A DNA stretch of 64,000 nt from Rhodobium gokarnense (GCF_025961475.1 NZ_JAOQNS010000001.1:124001-188000), one strand, 5' to 3'; shown: positions 39,721 through 49,138, counted from the first letter of the stretch. Notes: generated by a model from the sequence alone, not told the origin. A program made the numbers and translations.

Positions 39721-40695
39721 ATGGGCGGCGGACTGATTGCCGAGGCCCCTGGCGGCCCGGAGGCGATGGTCTGGACGGACCTGCCGCTGGAGAAGCCGGG
39801 GCCGGGCGAGGTCGTCGTGGCCCATACGGCCGTCGGCGTCAATTTCATCGACGTCTATTTCCGCAGCGGCCTCTATCCCTGGCCCGAGACGCCGATGATC
39901 CCCGGCGCGGAGGCGTCCGGCGTGGTGGAAGCAGTCGGTCCGGACGTTGCCGATCTGAAGGTCGGCGACCGGGTCGCCTATGTGCTGCCGCGCGGCGCCT
40001 ATCGCGAACAGCGGGTGCTGCCGGCGGAACGGCTGGTGCCGCTGCCGGACGGCATCGATGCCACCGCGATCGCCGGCGCCATGCTGAAGGGGCTGACGGC
40101 GCACTACCTCGTCACCTCGTCCTATCAGGTGAAGCCGGGCGACACCGTCCTCGTCCATGCCGCTGCCGGCGGCGTCGGCCTGATCCTCGGCCAGTGGCTG
40201 AAGGCGCTGGGCGTCGCGGCCATCGGCACCGCCGGAGGGCCGGAAAAGGTCGCGCTCGCCAGGGAGCATGGCTACGACCACGTGATCGACTACAAGTCGG
40301 AGGATTTCGTCGCCGAGGTCGAGCGGCTGACAGACGGGGCGGGCTGCGAGGTGGTCTATGACAGCGTCGGGGCCGATACCTGGCGCGGCTCGCTGAAATG
40401 CCTGAAGCGGCGCGGCATGTTCGTCAATTTCGGCCAGTCGTCGGGCATGCTCCGCGACTTCCAGATGTCGGATCTGGCCAAGGGCGGCTCGCTGTCGGCG
40501 AACCGGCCGATGCTGTTCGACTACATCGTCGACCGCAGCGAACTGCTGGAGCGTTCCTCGGCCCTGTTCGAGCGCATCCTCGACGGCACCATCCGCCTCG
40601 ACGTGGCGGCGACGCGGCCGCTGAAGGAGGCGGCTGCCGCCCACGCCGACCTGGAAGCCCGCAAGACCGTCGGCTCGACCATCCTCCTCGTCTGA
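39721..40695 (+). CDS. NADPH:quinone oxidoreductase, zinc-independent MDR family
   Basis: The 324-residue protein belongs to the QOR branch of medium-chain reductases. It has the GroES-like N-terminal domain, a nucleotide site H-A-A-A-G-G-V-G-L-I near residues 142-151 and no structural zinc cysteines. It reduces quinones or other activated alkenes with NADPH. It starts four bases after the AhpD-like stop and is the last gene of the run. The physiological substrate is unknown. Confidence 0.93.
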   Translation: MGGGLIAEAPGGPEAMVWTDLPLEKPGPGEVVVAHTAVGVNFIDVYFRSGLYPWPETPMIPGAEASGVVEAVGPDVADLKVGDRVAYVLPRGAYREQRVLPAERLVPLPDGIDATAIAGAMLKGLTAHYLVTSSYQVKPGDTVLVHAAAGGVGLILGQWLKALGVAAIGTAGGPEKVALAREHGYDHVIDYKSEDFVAEVERLTDGAGCEVVYDSVGADTWRGSLKCLKRRGMFVNFGQSSGMLRDFQMSDLAKGGSLSANRPMLFDYIVDRSELLERSSALFERILDGTIRLDVAATRPLKEAAAAHADLEARKTVGSTILLV

Positions 40696-40788
40696 GGAGC
40701 GGCCGACTGCGGACCGCAAGCTTTCTGCCCCGTCGTCACAGCCAAGGCCTGGCGACGGGGCAGGAGCCCTGTGCGGCCGCGCATTTCC

Positions 40789-41562
40789 TCACTCGGTCGG
40801 CCCGTCATAGCCGAATTCGACGACATGGAGCGCAAGGCCGGTGCCGGTCTCGACGATGACGCTGTAGGCGGGCGGCAGGCCGGGTGCGCTGATGAAGGTG
40901 TCGTCGGCAAGGTTGGGGATGGCCTGGTAGATCAGCGACCTCAGCCCGAAGGCCGGAATGCGCCCCACCATGCCCGCAACGCTCATGTGACAATGGCCGA
41001 AGAAGACCGCCTCGACCGTCTCGGAGTGCCGCGACAGGCAGGCGCCGACGGCTTCGATATCGTCGAGGGCGATGGTGGCGAAGGCCGGCAGGGCGGTGTC
41101 GATCGGCGGATGGTGGAGGAAGACGAGGCATTGGCGGTCGCTTGCGGCGAGCGTTTCGTCCAGCCATTCCAGGCGTCCGCCGTCGAGCCGTCCGCCGTGG
41201 TAGCCCGGCACGTTGGTGTCGAGGAGCACGCAGCGCCGGTCCCCGACATCGGCAACCGACTGGATGAAGCCGTTGCCGTCGCGCGGGACTTCTCCGAACT
41301 GCTTCAGGAAATTGGCGCGGTCGTCGTGGTTGCCGAGGGTGTAGGCGATCGGCATCGGCAGACCCGAGAGGAGGTCGGCAAGGTCCGCGTATTCCGCCGG
41401 CAGCCCTTCGTCGGCGAGGTCGCCGAGGAGGATGCAGAGGTCGGCGTCGCCATGGTGCTCGCCGATATGGGTGACGGCGCGGGCGAGGGACGCCTGGGGC
41501 GAGCGGCCGCAAATGTCGGCGTTTGCCTTGATGTGGATATCGCTCATGACGACGAACTTCAT
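40789..41562 (-). CDS. Metallophosphoesterase, CpdA/GpdQ-like
   Basis: The 257-residue protein has all calcineurin-type metal motifs: D8-I-H10, G47-D48, G77-N-H79-D-D, H-H-P near residue 150 and G-H-C-H near 193. The closest relatives by motif layout are cyclic-nucleotide or glycerophosphodiester phosphodiesterases. It is coupled to the upstream lacI-type gene by an ATGA overlap and lies near an importer. A role in cleaving an imported phosphodiester is possible but is inference. No signal peptide is present. Confidence 0.88.
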   Translation of the reverse strand: MKFVVMSDIHIKANADICGRSPQASLARAVTHIGEHHGDADLCILLGDLADEGLPAEYADLADLLSGLPMPIAYTLGNHDDRANFLKQFGEVPRDGNGFIQSVADVGDRRCVLLDTNVPGYHGGRLDGGRLEWLDETLAASDRQCLVFLHHPPIDTALPAFATIALDDIEAVGACLSRHSETVEAVFFGHCHMSVAGMVGRIPAFGLRSLIYQAIPNLADDTFISAPGLPPAYSVIVETGTGLALHVVEFGYDGPTE

Positions 41563-42578
41563 GGAAGTCTTTCCTGTGCGGGGGCTTTTTCGCGGGTCGT
41601 TTCGCGAACGACCAGCCTTGTGGGGATGCGCCGGATCTCGCTTGGCCGGTCCGGATCGGCAAGGCGGCTGTCGAGCAGGTCCATAATACCGGAAACGACG
41701 GCGGAGATCGGGTAGTCGATGGTGGTAAGCCGGTAGCTGCGCCGGGCCGCCATCGGCACGTTGTTGAAGCCGACGATGGCGATATCGCCCGGCACCGAGA
41801 GGCCGACGGCGCGGGCGGCCTCGACCGCTGCCACCGCCATGCTGTCGGTGGAGGCGAACAGGCCGTCCGGCGGCGCTGGCCCGGCAAGGAGGTCCGTTGC
41901 CGCCTGGAAGACGGCGTTATGATCGCGGTCGGTGACGGCCGTGGTCGCAACGGCGCGGCCGGCATTGGCGGCGGTCGCGGAAAACCCCTCATAGCGCTCG
42001 CGGTCGGAAAAGGTGGCGCCGCCGCGGCCGAGATAGGCGAGCCGGCGGCAGCCGGTGCGGATAAGAAGGTCGGCCGCCTGGCGTCCGCCGCCGACATTGT
42101 CGGCAAGGACGCTGTCGACGCCCGGGGCGTCGAGCACCCGGCCGGAGAGGATCACCGGCAGGCCGGCGCGCACGCAGAGCCCGGCATGCTCCGGCGACAT
42201 GGTGCCGGCGGCGACGATCACCGCATCGGACTTGTAGTCGAGCGCCTGCAGGAGGCCGCTGTCGCCCGGTGCGTCGCGCCCGGCCGAGGCCAGCATCAGC
42301 CGGGTGCCGCGGGCGGCCAGCGCTTCGGCGAGTTCGTCGAGGAAGAGGGCGTCGAATGGGTCGTTCATCCGCCCCATCACCAGGGTGACGAGGTTGGTGC
42401 GCGTGCCGACGAGGCCGCGGGCGAGCAGGGAGGGCCGGTAGCCGAGGTCCCTGGCCGCCGCCAGCACCTTTTCGCGCGTTGCCTCCGAGGCGCTGGCGCC
42501 GTCGGTGAAGACGCGCGAGACGGCCGAGGGCGAGACCCCCGCGATCCTGGCGACGTCCTTGATGGTAACCCGAGTCAT
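41559..42578 (-). CDS. LacI-family transcriptional regulator
   Basis: The 339-residue protein has the LacI HTH (T-I-K-D-V-A-R-I-A-G-V-S-P-S-A-V-S-R-V-F) and a periplasmic-binding-like sugar domain. It is divergent from an ABC importer. The intergenic region contains the perfect LacI-type palindrome TGCAAACGTTTGCA and a weaker copy close to its own start, so it probably represses both directions. Confidence 0.95.
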   Translation of the reverse strand: MTRVTIKDVARIAGVSPSAVSRVFTDGASASEATREKVLAAARDLGYRPSLLARGLVGTRTNLVTLVMGRMNDPFDALFLDELAEALAARGTRLMLASAGRDAPGDSGLLQALDYKSDAVIVAAGTMSPEHAGLCVRAGLPVILSGRVLDAPGVDSVLADNVGGGRQAADLLIRTGCRRLAYLGRGGATFSDRERYEGFSATAANAGRAVATTAVTDRDHNAVFQAATDLLAGPAPPDGLFASTDSMAVAAVEAARAVGLSVPGDIAIVGFNNVPMAARRSYRLTTIDYPISAVVSGIMDLLDSRLADPDRPSEIRRIPTRLVVRETTREKAPAQERLP

Positions 42579-42610
42579 GGCGGAGATTATTGGAAGAGCG
42601 GCGTTATTTT

Positions 42611-42624
42611 TGCAATCGTTTTTG
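42611..42624. promoter_or_regulatory. Secondary LacI-type operator near the lacI-type gene start
   Basis: TGCAATCGTTTTTG matches 10 of 14 bases of the main palindrome 100 bp away and lies 33 bp before the LacI start. It may serve autoregulation or looping. Confidence 0.4.
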
Positions 42625-42710
42625 ATGTTTCAAAGCCGCAGTTTTTAGCCGTCGAAGCTCCTTTCGGCTTCACAAAAGCGTCACCTCGAAGCGGTAATGT
42701 GAGACTGTCG

Positions 42711-42724
42711 TGCAAACGTTTGCA
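42711..42724. promoter_or_regulatory. LacI-family operator in front of the ABC importer
   Basis: TGCAAACGTTTGCA is a perfect 14-bp palindrome with the central CG step typical of LacI-family operators. It lies 115 bp before the importer's first gene and 132 bp from the regulator's start. Confidence 0.85.
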
Positions 42725-42839
42725 ATTGCCTTGTGCGATGCATGGGAAGCAGCTTTAGCCCGGAACACGGGCGTCGAATTTTCCGGGGCGCCGGGTGGCG
42801 GTCCGCTGACAGGAACCAAGCAATCACGGGAGATGCAAC

Positions 42840-44075
42840 ATGAAGGTGCTGACTTCGGCCCTCCTGGCCGGTGCCCTGGCGCTGACGGCGGTCGCCGCCA
42901 AGGCCGAGACGCTGGTCATCGCCGGTCGCGACGGCGGCTATGGCAAGGCGCTAGCCCTTGCCGTCGAGGCCTATAAGGCAAAGAATCCGGACCTTGAGAT
43001 CGAACGGCTGGAACTGACCGGCGGCGGCCTGTTCGAGAAGGTCACCATCGCCATGCGCGAGAAGTCCGGCGCCTATGACGTCATCATGCTCGACGATCCG
43101 TGGGCGGTGGAGTTCATGGCCAAGGGCTGGCTCGCCGACCTGACCGCGCTCGGCGGCGGCGTCGACGAGGATTTCGTCGCCCCAGCCCGGGCCGTCTCGC
43201 GCTATCCGGTCGGGACGGGCCCCTATTACGCCGTGCCCTTCGTCGGCAATGTGGAGCTCTTCGCCTATCGCAAGGACCTCTTCGACAAGTTCGGCCTCGG
43301 CGCCCCGGAGAGCTGGACCGACGTGGTCAAGGCCGCCAAGGTCATCTCGGAAGGGGAAGACGGCGTTTCCGGCGTCGTCTATCGCGGCCAGAAGGCGAAT
43401 CCGATCGTCACCGGCTTCCTGCCGATCCTGTGGGCCCATGGCGCCCGCATCGTCGATGGCGACGGCAACGCCTCGCTCGATAGCGCAGCGGCGCTCGATG
43501 CCCTGAACCTGTGGCTGGAGCTGAAGTCCTACGCGCCGAAGGGCGTTGAGACCTACAACGCGACGGAAGTCCGCGACGCGCTGATGCAGGGCACGACGGC
43601 GATGACCATCGAGTTGTGGCCGGCCTGGGCGCCGTCCCTCGACGACCCGTCCGCCTCCAAGGTGCCGGGCAAGATCGAGATCATGGCCGCTCCCGGCCAG
43701 GCCCAGGGTCCGGCGCCGATGCTCGGCTCCTGGCTGGTCGCCGTTCCGGCGGACTCCAACAACAAGGACCGCGCCCGCGACTTCATCGATTTTTTGACCT
43801 CGCCTGAGATGCAGAAGACGCTTGCGCTCGAAGTCGGCACCCCGCCGACGCGCGCCAGCGTCTACAAGGATGCCGATGTGGTTGCCAAGTACCGCTGGTA
43901 TCCGAACCAGGTCGCGGCCCTGATGAACGCCCAGCCGCGGCCGCGCATCACCCAGTGGTCGAAGGTCGAGACCATCCTCGGCGACTATCTGCAGCTCGCC
44001 CTCATCGGTCAGATGGCGCCGAAGGACGCGCTCACCGAGGCCAACGGCAAGATCGCCCGCGCCCTGTCGCACTAA
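42840..44075 (+). CDS. ABC transporter extracellular solute-binding protein (family 1)
   Basis: The 411-residue protein has a short signal peptide (M-K-V-L-T-S-A-L-L-A-G-A-L-A-L, cleavage near residue 21) and the MalE-like family 1 fold (V-I-M-L-D-D-P-W-A-V-E-F, P-Y-Y-A-V-P-F-V-G-N-V-E-L-F-A-Y-R). It captures a sugar or sugar-like ligand. LacI-type control fits a carbohydrate. The gene is followed by a perfect 11-bp hairpin and then by two permease genes. Confidence 0.92.
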   Translation: MKVLTSALLAGALALTAVAAKAETLVIAGRDGGYGKALALAVEAYKAKNPDLEIERLELTGGGLFEKVTIAMREKSGAYDVIMLDDPWAVEFMAKGWLADLTALGGGVDEDFVAPARAVSRYPVGTGPYYAVPFVGNVELFAYRKDLFDKFGLGAPESWTDVVKAAKVISEGEDGVSGVVYRGQKANPIVTGFLPILWAHGARIVDGDGNASLDSAAALDALNLWLELKSYAPKGVETYNATEVRDALMQGTTAMTIELWPAWAPSLDDPSASKVPGKIEIMAAPGQAQGPAPMLGSWLVAVPADSNNKDRARDFIDFLTSPEMQKTLALEVGTPPTRASVYKDADVVAKYRWYPNQVAALMNAQPRPRITQWSKVETILGDYLQLALIGQMAPKDALTEANGKIARALSH

Positions 44076-44095
44076 ACGTCAGCGAATCAAGAACC

Positions 44096-44120
44096 GGGGA
44101 AGCGGGCCTCCCGCTTCCCC
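44096..44120 (+). promoter_or_regulatory. Intra-operon hairpin after the solute-binding protein gene
   Basis: GGGGAAGCGGG (44096-44106) pairs perfectly with CCCGCTTCCCC (44110-44120) around CCT. Only two T follow. It lies 20 bases after the stop. Confidence 0.8.
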
Positions 44121-44163
44121 TTGCGATGTGATTTTGACGGCGAAAGACCCCACAGGAATTGGA

Positions 44164-45036
44164 ATGAAAACCGGGCGCCTGGTCCCCCTGTTGTTTCTCG
44201 CGCCGGCGCTGTTCCTCTTCGGCCTGTTGACGATCTATCCGCTCGTCCGCGTCTTGTTGCTCTCCTTCTTCTACACCGAGTACGGCTTTGCCGGCGCCAG
44301 CTTCGTCGGGCTGGAGAACTACGCCGCTCTCCTCGGCGACAGCTTCTTCCGCATCGCCACCTGGAACACGATCTTCTTTACCGTCGTAGCGACGGCAAGC
44401 GAGGTCGGGCTCGGCCTTCTCCTGGCGCTCCTCGTCAGCAAGCGCTTTCCCGGCCGCTTTGTCGTCATCCCGACGCTGGTCGCCCCCTTCGTGCTCTCCA
44501 CCATGGTCGTCACCGCCATCTGGCGGGCCTGGTTCCACTACGATTTCGGCTTCCTCAACAACGTGCTGAGGGCCGGCGGCCTGCCGCCCGTCGCATGGCT
44601 GTTCGATCCGGACATCGCCATGCTGTCGCTGGTCCTCGTCGACGTCTGGCAGACCGTGCCGCTGACCTTCCTGATCCTCCTTGCCGGCCTGCAGTCGATC
44701 CAGCCGGAGATCTATGAGGCCGCGCGCATGGACGGTGCCGGCCCGCGGCAGATTCTCTTGAGGATCACCATTCCGCTGCTGGTTCCGCACATCCTGCTGG
44801 CCAGCCTTTTGCGCTCCATCGACAGCTTCAAGATCTTCGACAAGGTCTATGCGCTGACCGGCGGCGGGCCGGGCCAGGCGACCGAGACGCTCTCCATGTA
44901 TGTCTACCGGCTCGGATTCCAGTTCTTCGACGTCGGCATGGCCTCGGCCGCCGCCGTCATCATGATCCTTGTCGCCGGCGCGCTCGCCGCGCTCTATGCG
45001 GTCCGGATCATCAGGAGCGAGTCCCATGCGGGGTAA
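44164..45036 (+). CDS. Sugar ABC transporter permease (MalF-type)
   Basis: The 290-residue protein has six predicted helices and the EAA loop E-A-A-R-M-D-G-A-G-P-R-Q-I-L at about residues 185-198, which contacts the ATPase. The ATG giving MKTGRLVP, with an AGGAATTGG site, was chosen. It overlaps the next permease gene by 11 bases, so the pair is coupled. Confidence 0.92.
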   Translation: MKTGRLVPLLFLAPALFLFGLLTIYPLVRVLLLSFFYTEYGFAGASFVGLENYAALLGDSFFRIATWNTIFFTVVATASEVGLGLLLALLVSKRFPGRFVVIPTLVAPFVLSTMVVTAIWRAWFHYDFGFLNNVLRAGGLPPVAWLFDPDIAMLSLVLVDVWQTVPLTFLILLAGLQSIQPEIYEAARMDGAGPRQILLRITIPLLVPHILLASLLRSIDSFKIFDKVYALTGGGPGQATETLSMYVYRLGFQFFDVGMASAAAVIMILVAGALAALYAVRIIRSESHAG

Positions 45037-45841
45037 GCTGCTTCGCCCGGCGCTCGCCTATCTGGTCACCGCGATCGTGCTCCTGCCGATCGTCTGGATG
45101 GTCGGCACCTCGGTGAAGCCGCCGATCGAATATGTCTCGCCGGTCGTCGATCTCCTGCCCAATGCGCCGACAGCTCAGCACTACCGCCAGCTCATCGGCG
45201 ACGGCATCCTCGGCAAGATGCTGAACAGCCTCATCGTCTCTTTCGGGGCAACGTTCCTGGCGCTGTTCGCCGGCTTCCTCGCCGCCTATGCGCTGGTGCG
45301 CCTGAAGCTGCCGAAGAACGCCGACATGGCCTTCCTGCTCTTCGTGCTTTTGATCAAGCTGTCGCCGCCGATCGTGCTCGCCATCCCGCTCTACCAGGTG
45401 CTGCGGACCCTTGGCCTGCTCGACACGCTCGCCGGACTGGTGCTCGTCTACCAGGTCTACGCCCTGCCGTTCGCGATCTGGATGCTGCTCGGCTTCGTGC
45501 GCGACGTTCCGGTCGCCTATGAGGAGGCGGCGCTCATGGACGGCGCCTCGCTCTTCCAGCGCATGGTCCATGTGGTGGTGCCGCTGATGACGCCGGGGCT
45601 GATCGCCACCGCCGTGTTCCTTCTGATCTTGTGCTGGAACGAGTTCGTCTATGCGCTGCTCTTCATCCAGACGCCGTCGAAATTCACCCTGCCGACCTTC
45701 ATCGCGACGCTGATCACCGAGGACGAGACGTTCTGGGGCCGGCTGTCGGCCATCGGCTTCATCGCCTCGCTGCCGATCCTCGCCCTCGTCGGCGTCGTCC
45801 AAAAGGGGCTGACACGGGGCTTTGCCGGCGGGCTGAAGTGA
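45026..45841 (+). CDS. Sugar ABC transporter permease (MalG-type)
   Basis: The 271-residue protein has six helices and the EAA loop E-E-A-A-L-M-D-G-A-S-L-F-Q near residue 170. It forms the channel with the preceding permease. No ATPase gene follows, because the next gene converges from the other strand. The importer must therefore use an ATPase made elsewhere, for example the UgpC-like protein at 61563-62651. Confidence 0.92.
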   Translation: MRGKLLRPALAYLVTAIVLLPIVWMVGTSVKPPIEYVSPVVDLLPNAPTAQHYRQLIGDGILGKMLNSLIVSFGATFLALFAGFLAAYALVRLKLPKNADMAFLLFVLLIKLSPPIVLAIPLYQVLRTLGLLDTLAGLVLVYQVYALPFAIWMLLGFVRDVPVAYEEAALMDGASLFQRMVHVVVPLMTPGLIATAVFLLILCWNEFVYALLFIQTPSKFTLPTFIATLITEDETFWGRLSAIGFIASLPILALVGVVQKGLTRGFAGGLK

Positions 45842-45883
45842 CGGCGAGGCGGCGGCCATTTGAATCGCGGAGCGGGTGCCTGG

Positions 45884-48800
45884 CTACCGCCGGGACGAGG
45901 TCCAGTCGACGTTCAATCCTGCAAGGTCCGGCGGCAGGCAGGGGGCCGTGATCTCCTCGCCGAATTCCCGCCTGCTGCCGAGGGCGTGGCGGATCAGCAT
46001 GTTGATGAAGAGGCCGGGGCCGCTGGAATAGATGCGCCAGCCGCCCTCCACCGGGATCGTTCCGTCCCGGACCCGCTCCCATTCGCGCGAGGCCTCGTAG
46101 CGGTCGGCGAAGGCGGCGTCGCTACTGGAGAAATAGGCGTTGCGCTGGCGCAGCGCGGCATTCGCCACCTCGTCCGTCACCGCAATCGGATTGACGACCG
46201 CAAGGGCGTTCCAGAGGCGGGTACTATCGCCGAGTCCGGCCAGCATTTCCGCATAGCGCAGATGGGCGTGGACGTACATGAGCCCGATCTCGCGGCCGAA
46301 ATAGGCGGCGGATTCCGCCCGCCGGAACACGGTCTCGACGCCGCCGCGATAGGGGACCGGCCGGTCCATGAGCCGGACGCCGTCGGGGAAGGACAGGCGG
46401 TCGTTGAGCAGGCGGAGGTGCGCGCTCACTTCGTCGGGCGTCAGGAGGCCGGCGACCACGGCCTCGGTGATCGAAATGAGGGAGAGGGAGACGCCGGTCG
46501 TTTTGTCCGTCGGGTGGAGCAGCAGGTCGGGCGTTTTCCCGTCCGCGTCGAACACCGCATAGCCGGCGACGATGCCGTCGCGGAGCAGATATTTGCGGAA
46601 GTCGTCGCGCATTGCCGCGGCCATCGTCTCGCAGCGCTTGGCGGCCTCAAGGCGTCCGGCCTTGTGCATGAGTGCTGCATAACGGCGGAGTTGCCGATAG
46701 AGCAGGGCAACGGTCCAACTGCTGACCATCCAGTCGCGCTTTTGCGGGTCGACGGGTTGCAGGGAGTCGTTCCAGTCGCCATTGCCGTAGCGGATGAGGT
46801 GGGTGCCGGCAAGGAAGCGGCTTTCGACGGTGGCGATCAATCGCGCGGCGTGGTCTTCGACGGTGCTCTCCGCATCGCTCGCCGCGCCGCCGCCTTCGCG
46901 GCGCCAGCCGACTTTTTCATCGAGGAAGGCGAGGTCGCCGGTCTCTTCCAGATAGTCGCAGACGGCCTTCAGCGGCCAGACGATGACGTCGCCATGGGCG
47001 CCGGCGTCGCGGATGAAGGAATAGGGCTCCAGCATGAACCATTGCGGCCAGTCGCCCTTGACCTCGTCCTGCTGGGAAAAGACCGTTTTCAGAATCTCCC
47101 TCGCAGGCGTGTCCTGGCGCAGGGTCAGGAGGAGTTCCAGGGGGCCCTGGCAGACGTCGCGTGTGCCCCAGGCAGCGCCCGTATATTGCTCCAGCCCGTG
47201 CGGCGCGGCGACGTGGATGCGGGCGTTGTGGATCAGCCAGGGAAGGGCGGTGTTCATCGCCTCGACCGTGTCGTCGCTTTGGTTCTCGTCGAGGATGAGG
47301 CGGGGCGAGACTGCGTCCCAGATGGGTTTTGTGCCGGCCACCATCGCCGCATCGTCGATGCCGCTTGCGTAGCGCTCTGCGAGGGTCGCAGCCGCGTCTT
47401 GCGACGTCATCGAGCCGACGATGGCGAGGCTGAAGTCGTTGGTGGCACGGGTGCGGACGGCGACGACGTCGCCGGTCGGGTTTCTGGAATCCTCAAAGAG
47501 GAGTCCGTCGCAGCCGATGGCCTCGATTTCGTCCGGCGTGCTGGTAACGAGGTGGAAGACGGCCTCGGGGTAGCGCTCGTCCCAGAGCCGGTTCTCGGCG
47601 GGCCGGAAGGTCGCGCGCTTGGTCGCGCCGTCGATCTCGATGCGTCCGCCGCCATCGAGCTCGCGCTCACCGAGGACGAGGTGGCCGGTGACGAGGAATC
47701 GGCAGGGTCCGCTGTCGGCGACCACGCGCAATTGGGCGGCGGCATCGCCGCCGACCGTCATGGAGACGGTGATCGTCCGGTCGCCCAGCCGGTAGATCCA
47801 GCGACAGTCCTGAAGGCCCATCTCGAAGGCGGAGGGCACCGTGAGGTGGCGCCAGCCCTCGCCGGTATCGACGAGGATTCTGAGGCCGTTGGAGCGGACG
47901 ATGTTGTAGGGATCTCGCGAGACGGAAAACAGCTTGTGCAGCGAGGTGTTGCCGATGGTGAGCTGGGCGCCGAAGACGCCGTGCATCCAGGCGGTCAGCG
48001 ACAGGGCATCGTCCTCGGGCATCCAGCTCGTGCCGCTGAGGAGGATGGTGCCATGGCGGCGGGCCACCAGCCGTTCCTTGTCGCGCAGGACGACGTGGCG
48101 GTTTTGCCGGCCTTCGGGGACGAAGAACGACAGCATCTCGGCGCCGTCCCGTTCCTCGTGAAAGCGATCCGGATAGCGCTCGGCGATCTCGGCATCGCTC
48201 AGGGGCCCCACGGCAAGGGGCGGGGCCTCCTCAAGGACACTGCGGCGGATTTTTTGGAGGGGGATGTCCCGCGGCTCGAATACCTCGCTGGCGCGCTGGG
48301 CCTCTTCCACCACGCCGAGGTCGGCGTCGCTCGAGGCGGCCGGATGGTCGGGCTGGTAGACGCCGAAGAAGGTTTGGGACGCCGTGCCGCCGGGGGCGAT
48401 TTTTTGGGGGGCGGATTGCAGGATCGCGCCGGCGCATTCGCCCTGCAGGCGTTTTGACGGCAGGTCCGTTCCGAAGGGGAGGTCGACGCCGACCCGGTCG
48501 CGGTGGTCCGGCCCGAGCACCTGGCGGAAGTCGGTGGCAAAGCCGGCGGCGCCGTCAAGGCAGCCATGGGCGACCCAGGGATGGGCGTTCCATTGGGCAA
48601 GGTTCTGGCGGGTCAGGATCACCGGGCCGGCGTCCGGGTGGTGTGCGATGTGGTGGTCGAGATACTGGCAGGCGAAGGCTTCGTTGTTGGTGAGGAAGCC
48701 GCGGTCGGCGAGGCCGAGGTCCTGCATCAGGATGGCATCGCACCGCAGCGGGGCCTCGCCCCCGTTGGTGACGTCGATCCGCCAGAGCCACAACAGTTGC

Positions 48801-49138
48801 GTGGGATGGAGCCAGAGCGTGGTGCGGTACGCGACGCCGTCGTCCTCGCATTGCCAGACGATACGGTTGTCCTGGCAGCCGACGAGGCCGCGCGCGCCCG
48901 AGCCGGCGATGGGGATGACGGCGCCATCAGCGAGCCGCAGGACGATGCGCCCGAGGCCGCCGCCGAGGGGCGAGCCCAGCACCTGGCTGACCATGGTGCG
49001 GTGATCTCCCGCGTCGTGCTCGATGGCAAAGAGCGCGCCGTTGGGGAGCACTGTGGCGCCGAGCCCGGAGGGGCTGGTGGCATGCCCGAGATCAAGGTCC
49101 GCGTCCGTGGGAGTGGTCCGTCTTTCCGTGCCCGTCAT
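45884..49138 (-). CDS. GH94-like carbohydrate phosphorylase/glycoside hydrolase
   Basis: The 1084-residue protein has the architecture of GH94 enzymes (cellobiose/chitobiose phosphorylase and cyclic glucan synthase C-terminus). A large beta-sandwich N-terminal part is followed by an (alpha/alpha)6 barrel from about residue 590. The catalytic-acid motif reads Y-G-N-G-D-W-N-D at about 778-785, and Y-T-G-A-A-W-G-T-R-D-V-C-Q-G is the family's substrate-loop motif. It is longer than cellobiose phosphorylases (about 800), with extra N-terminal material, and has no signal peptide. It probably splits an imported beta-glucoside with phosphate. The exact family and bond are not certain. It is the last gene of a minus-strand carbohydrate run. 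Confidence 0.8.
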   Translation of the reverse strand: MTGTERRTTPTDADLDLGHATSPSGLGATVLPNGALFAIEHDAGDHRTMVSQVLGSPLGGGLGRIVLRLADGAVIPIAGSGARGLVGCQDNRIVWQCEDDGVAYRTTLWLHPTQLLWLWRIDVTNGGEAPLRCDAILMQDLGLADRGFLTNNEAFACQYLDHHIAHHPDAGPVILTRQNLAQWNAHPWVAHGCLDGAAGFATDFRQVLGPDHRDRVGVDLPFGTDLPSKRLQGECAGAILQSAPQKIAPGGTASQTFFGVYQPDHPAASSDADLGVVEEAQRASEVFEPRDIPLQKIRRSVLEEAPPLAVGPLSDAEIAERYPDRFHEERDGAEMLSFFVPEGRQNRHVVLRDKERLVARRHGTILLSGTSWMPEDDALSLTAWMHGVFGAQLTIGNTSLHKLFSVSRDPYNIVRSNGLRILVDTGEGWRHLTVPSAFEMGLQDCRWIYRLGDRTITVSMTVGGDAAAQLRVVADSGPCRFLVTGHLVLGERELDGGGRIEIDGATKRATFRPAENRLWDERYPEAVFHLVTSTPDEIEAIGCDGLLFEDSRNPTGDVVAVRTRATNDFSLAIVGSMTSQDAAATLAERYASGIDDAAMVAGTKPIWDAVSPRLILDENQSDDTVEAMNTALPWLIHNARIHVAAPHGLEQYTGAAWGTRDVCQGPLELLLTLRQDTPAREILKTVFSQQDEVKGDWPQWFMLEPYSFIRDAGAHGDVIVWPLKAVCDYLEETGDLAFLDEKVGWRREGGGAASDAESTVEDHAARLIATVESRFLAGTHLIRYGNGDWNDSLQPVDPQKRDWMVSSWTVALLYRQLRRYAALMHKAGRLEAAKRCETMAAAMRDDFRKYLLRDGIVAGYAVFDADGKTPDLLLHPTDKTTGVSLSLISITEAVVAGLLTPDEVSAHLRLLNDRLSFPDGVRLMDRPVPYRGGVETVFRRAESAAYFGREIGLMYVHAHLRYAEMLAGLGDSTRLWNALAVVNPIAVTDEVANAALRQRNAYFSSSDAAFADRYEASREWERVRDGTIPVEGGWRIYSSGPGLFINMLIRHALGSRREFGEEITAPCLPPDLAGLNVDWTSSRR

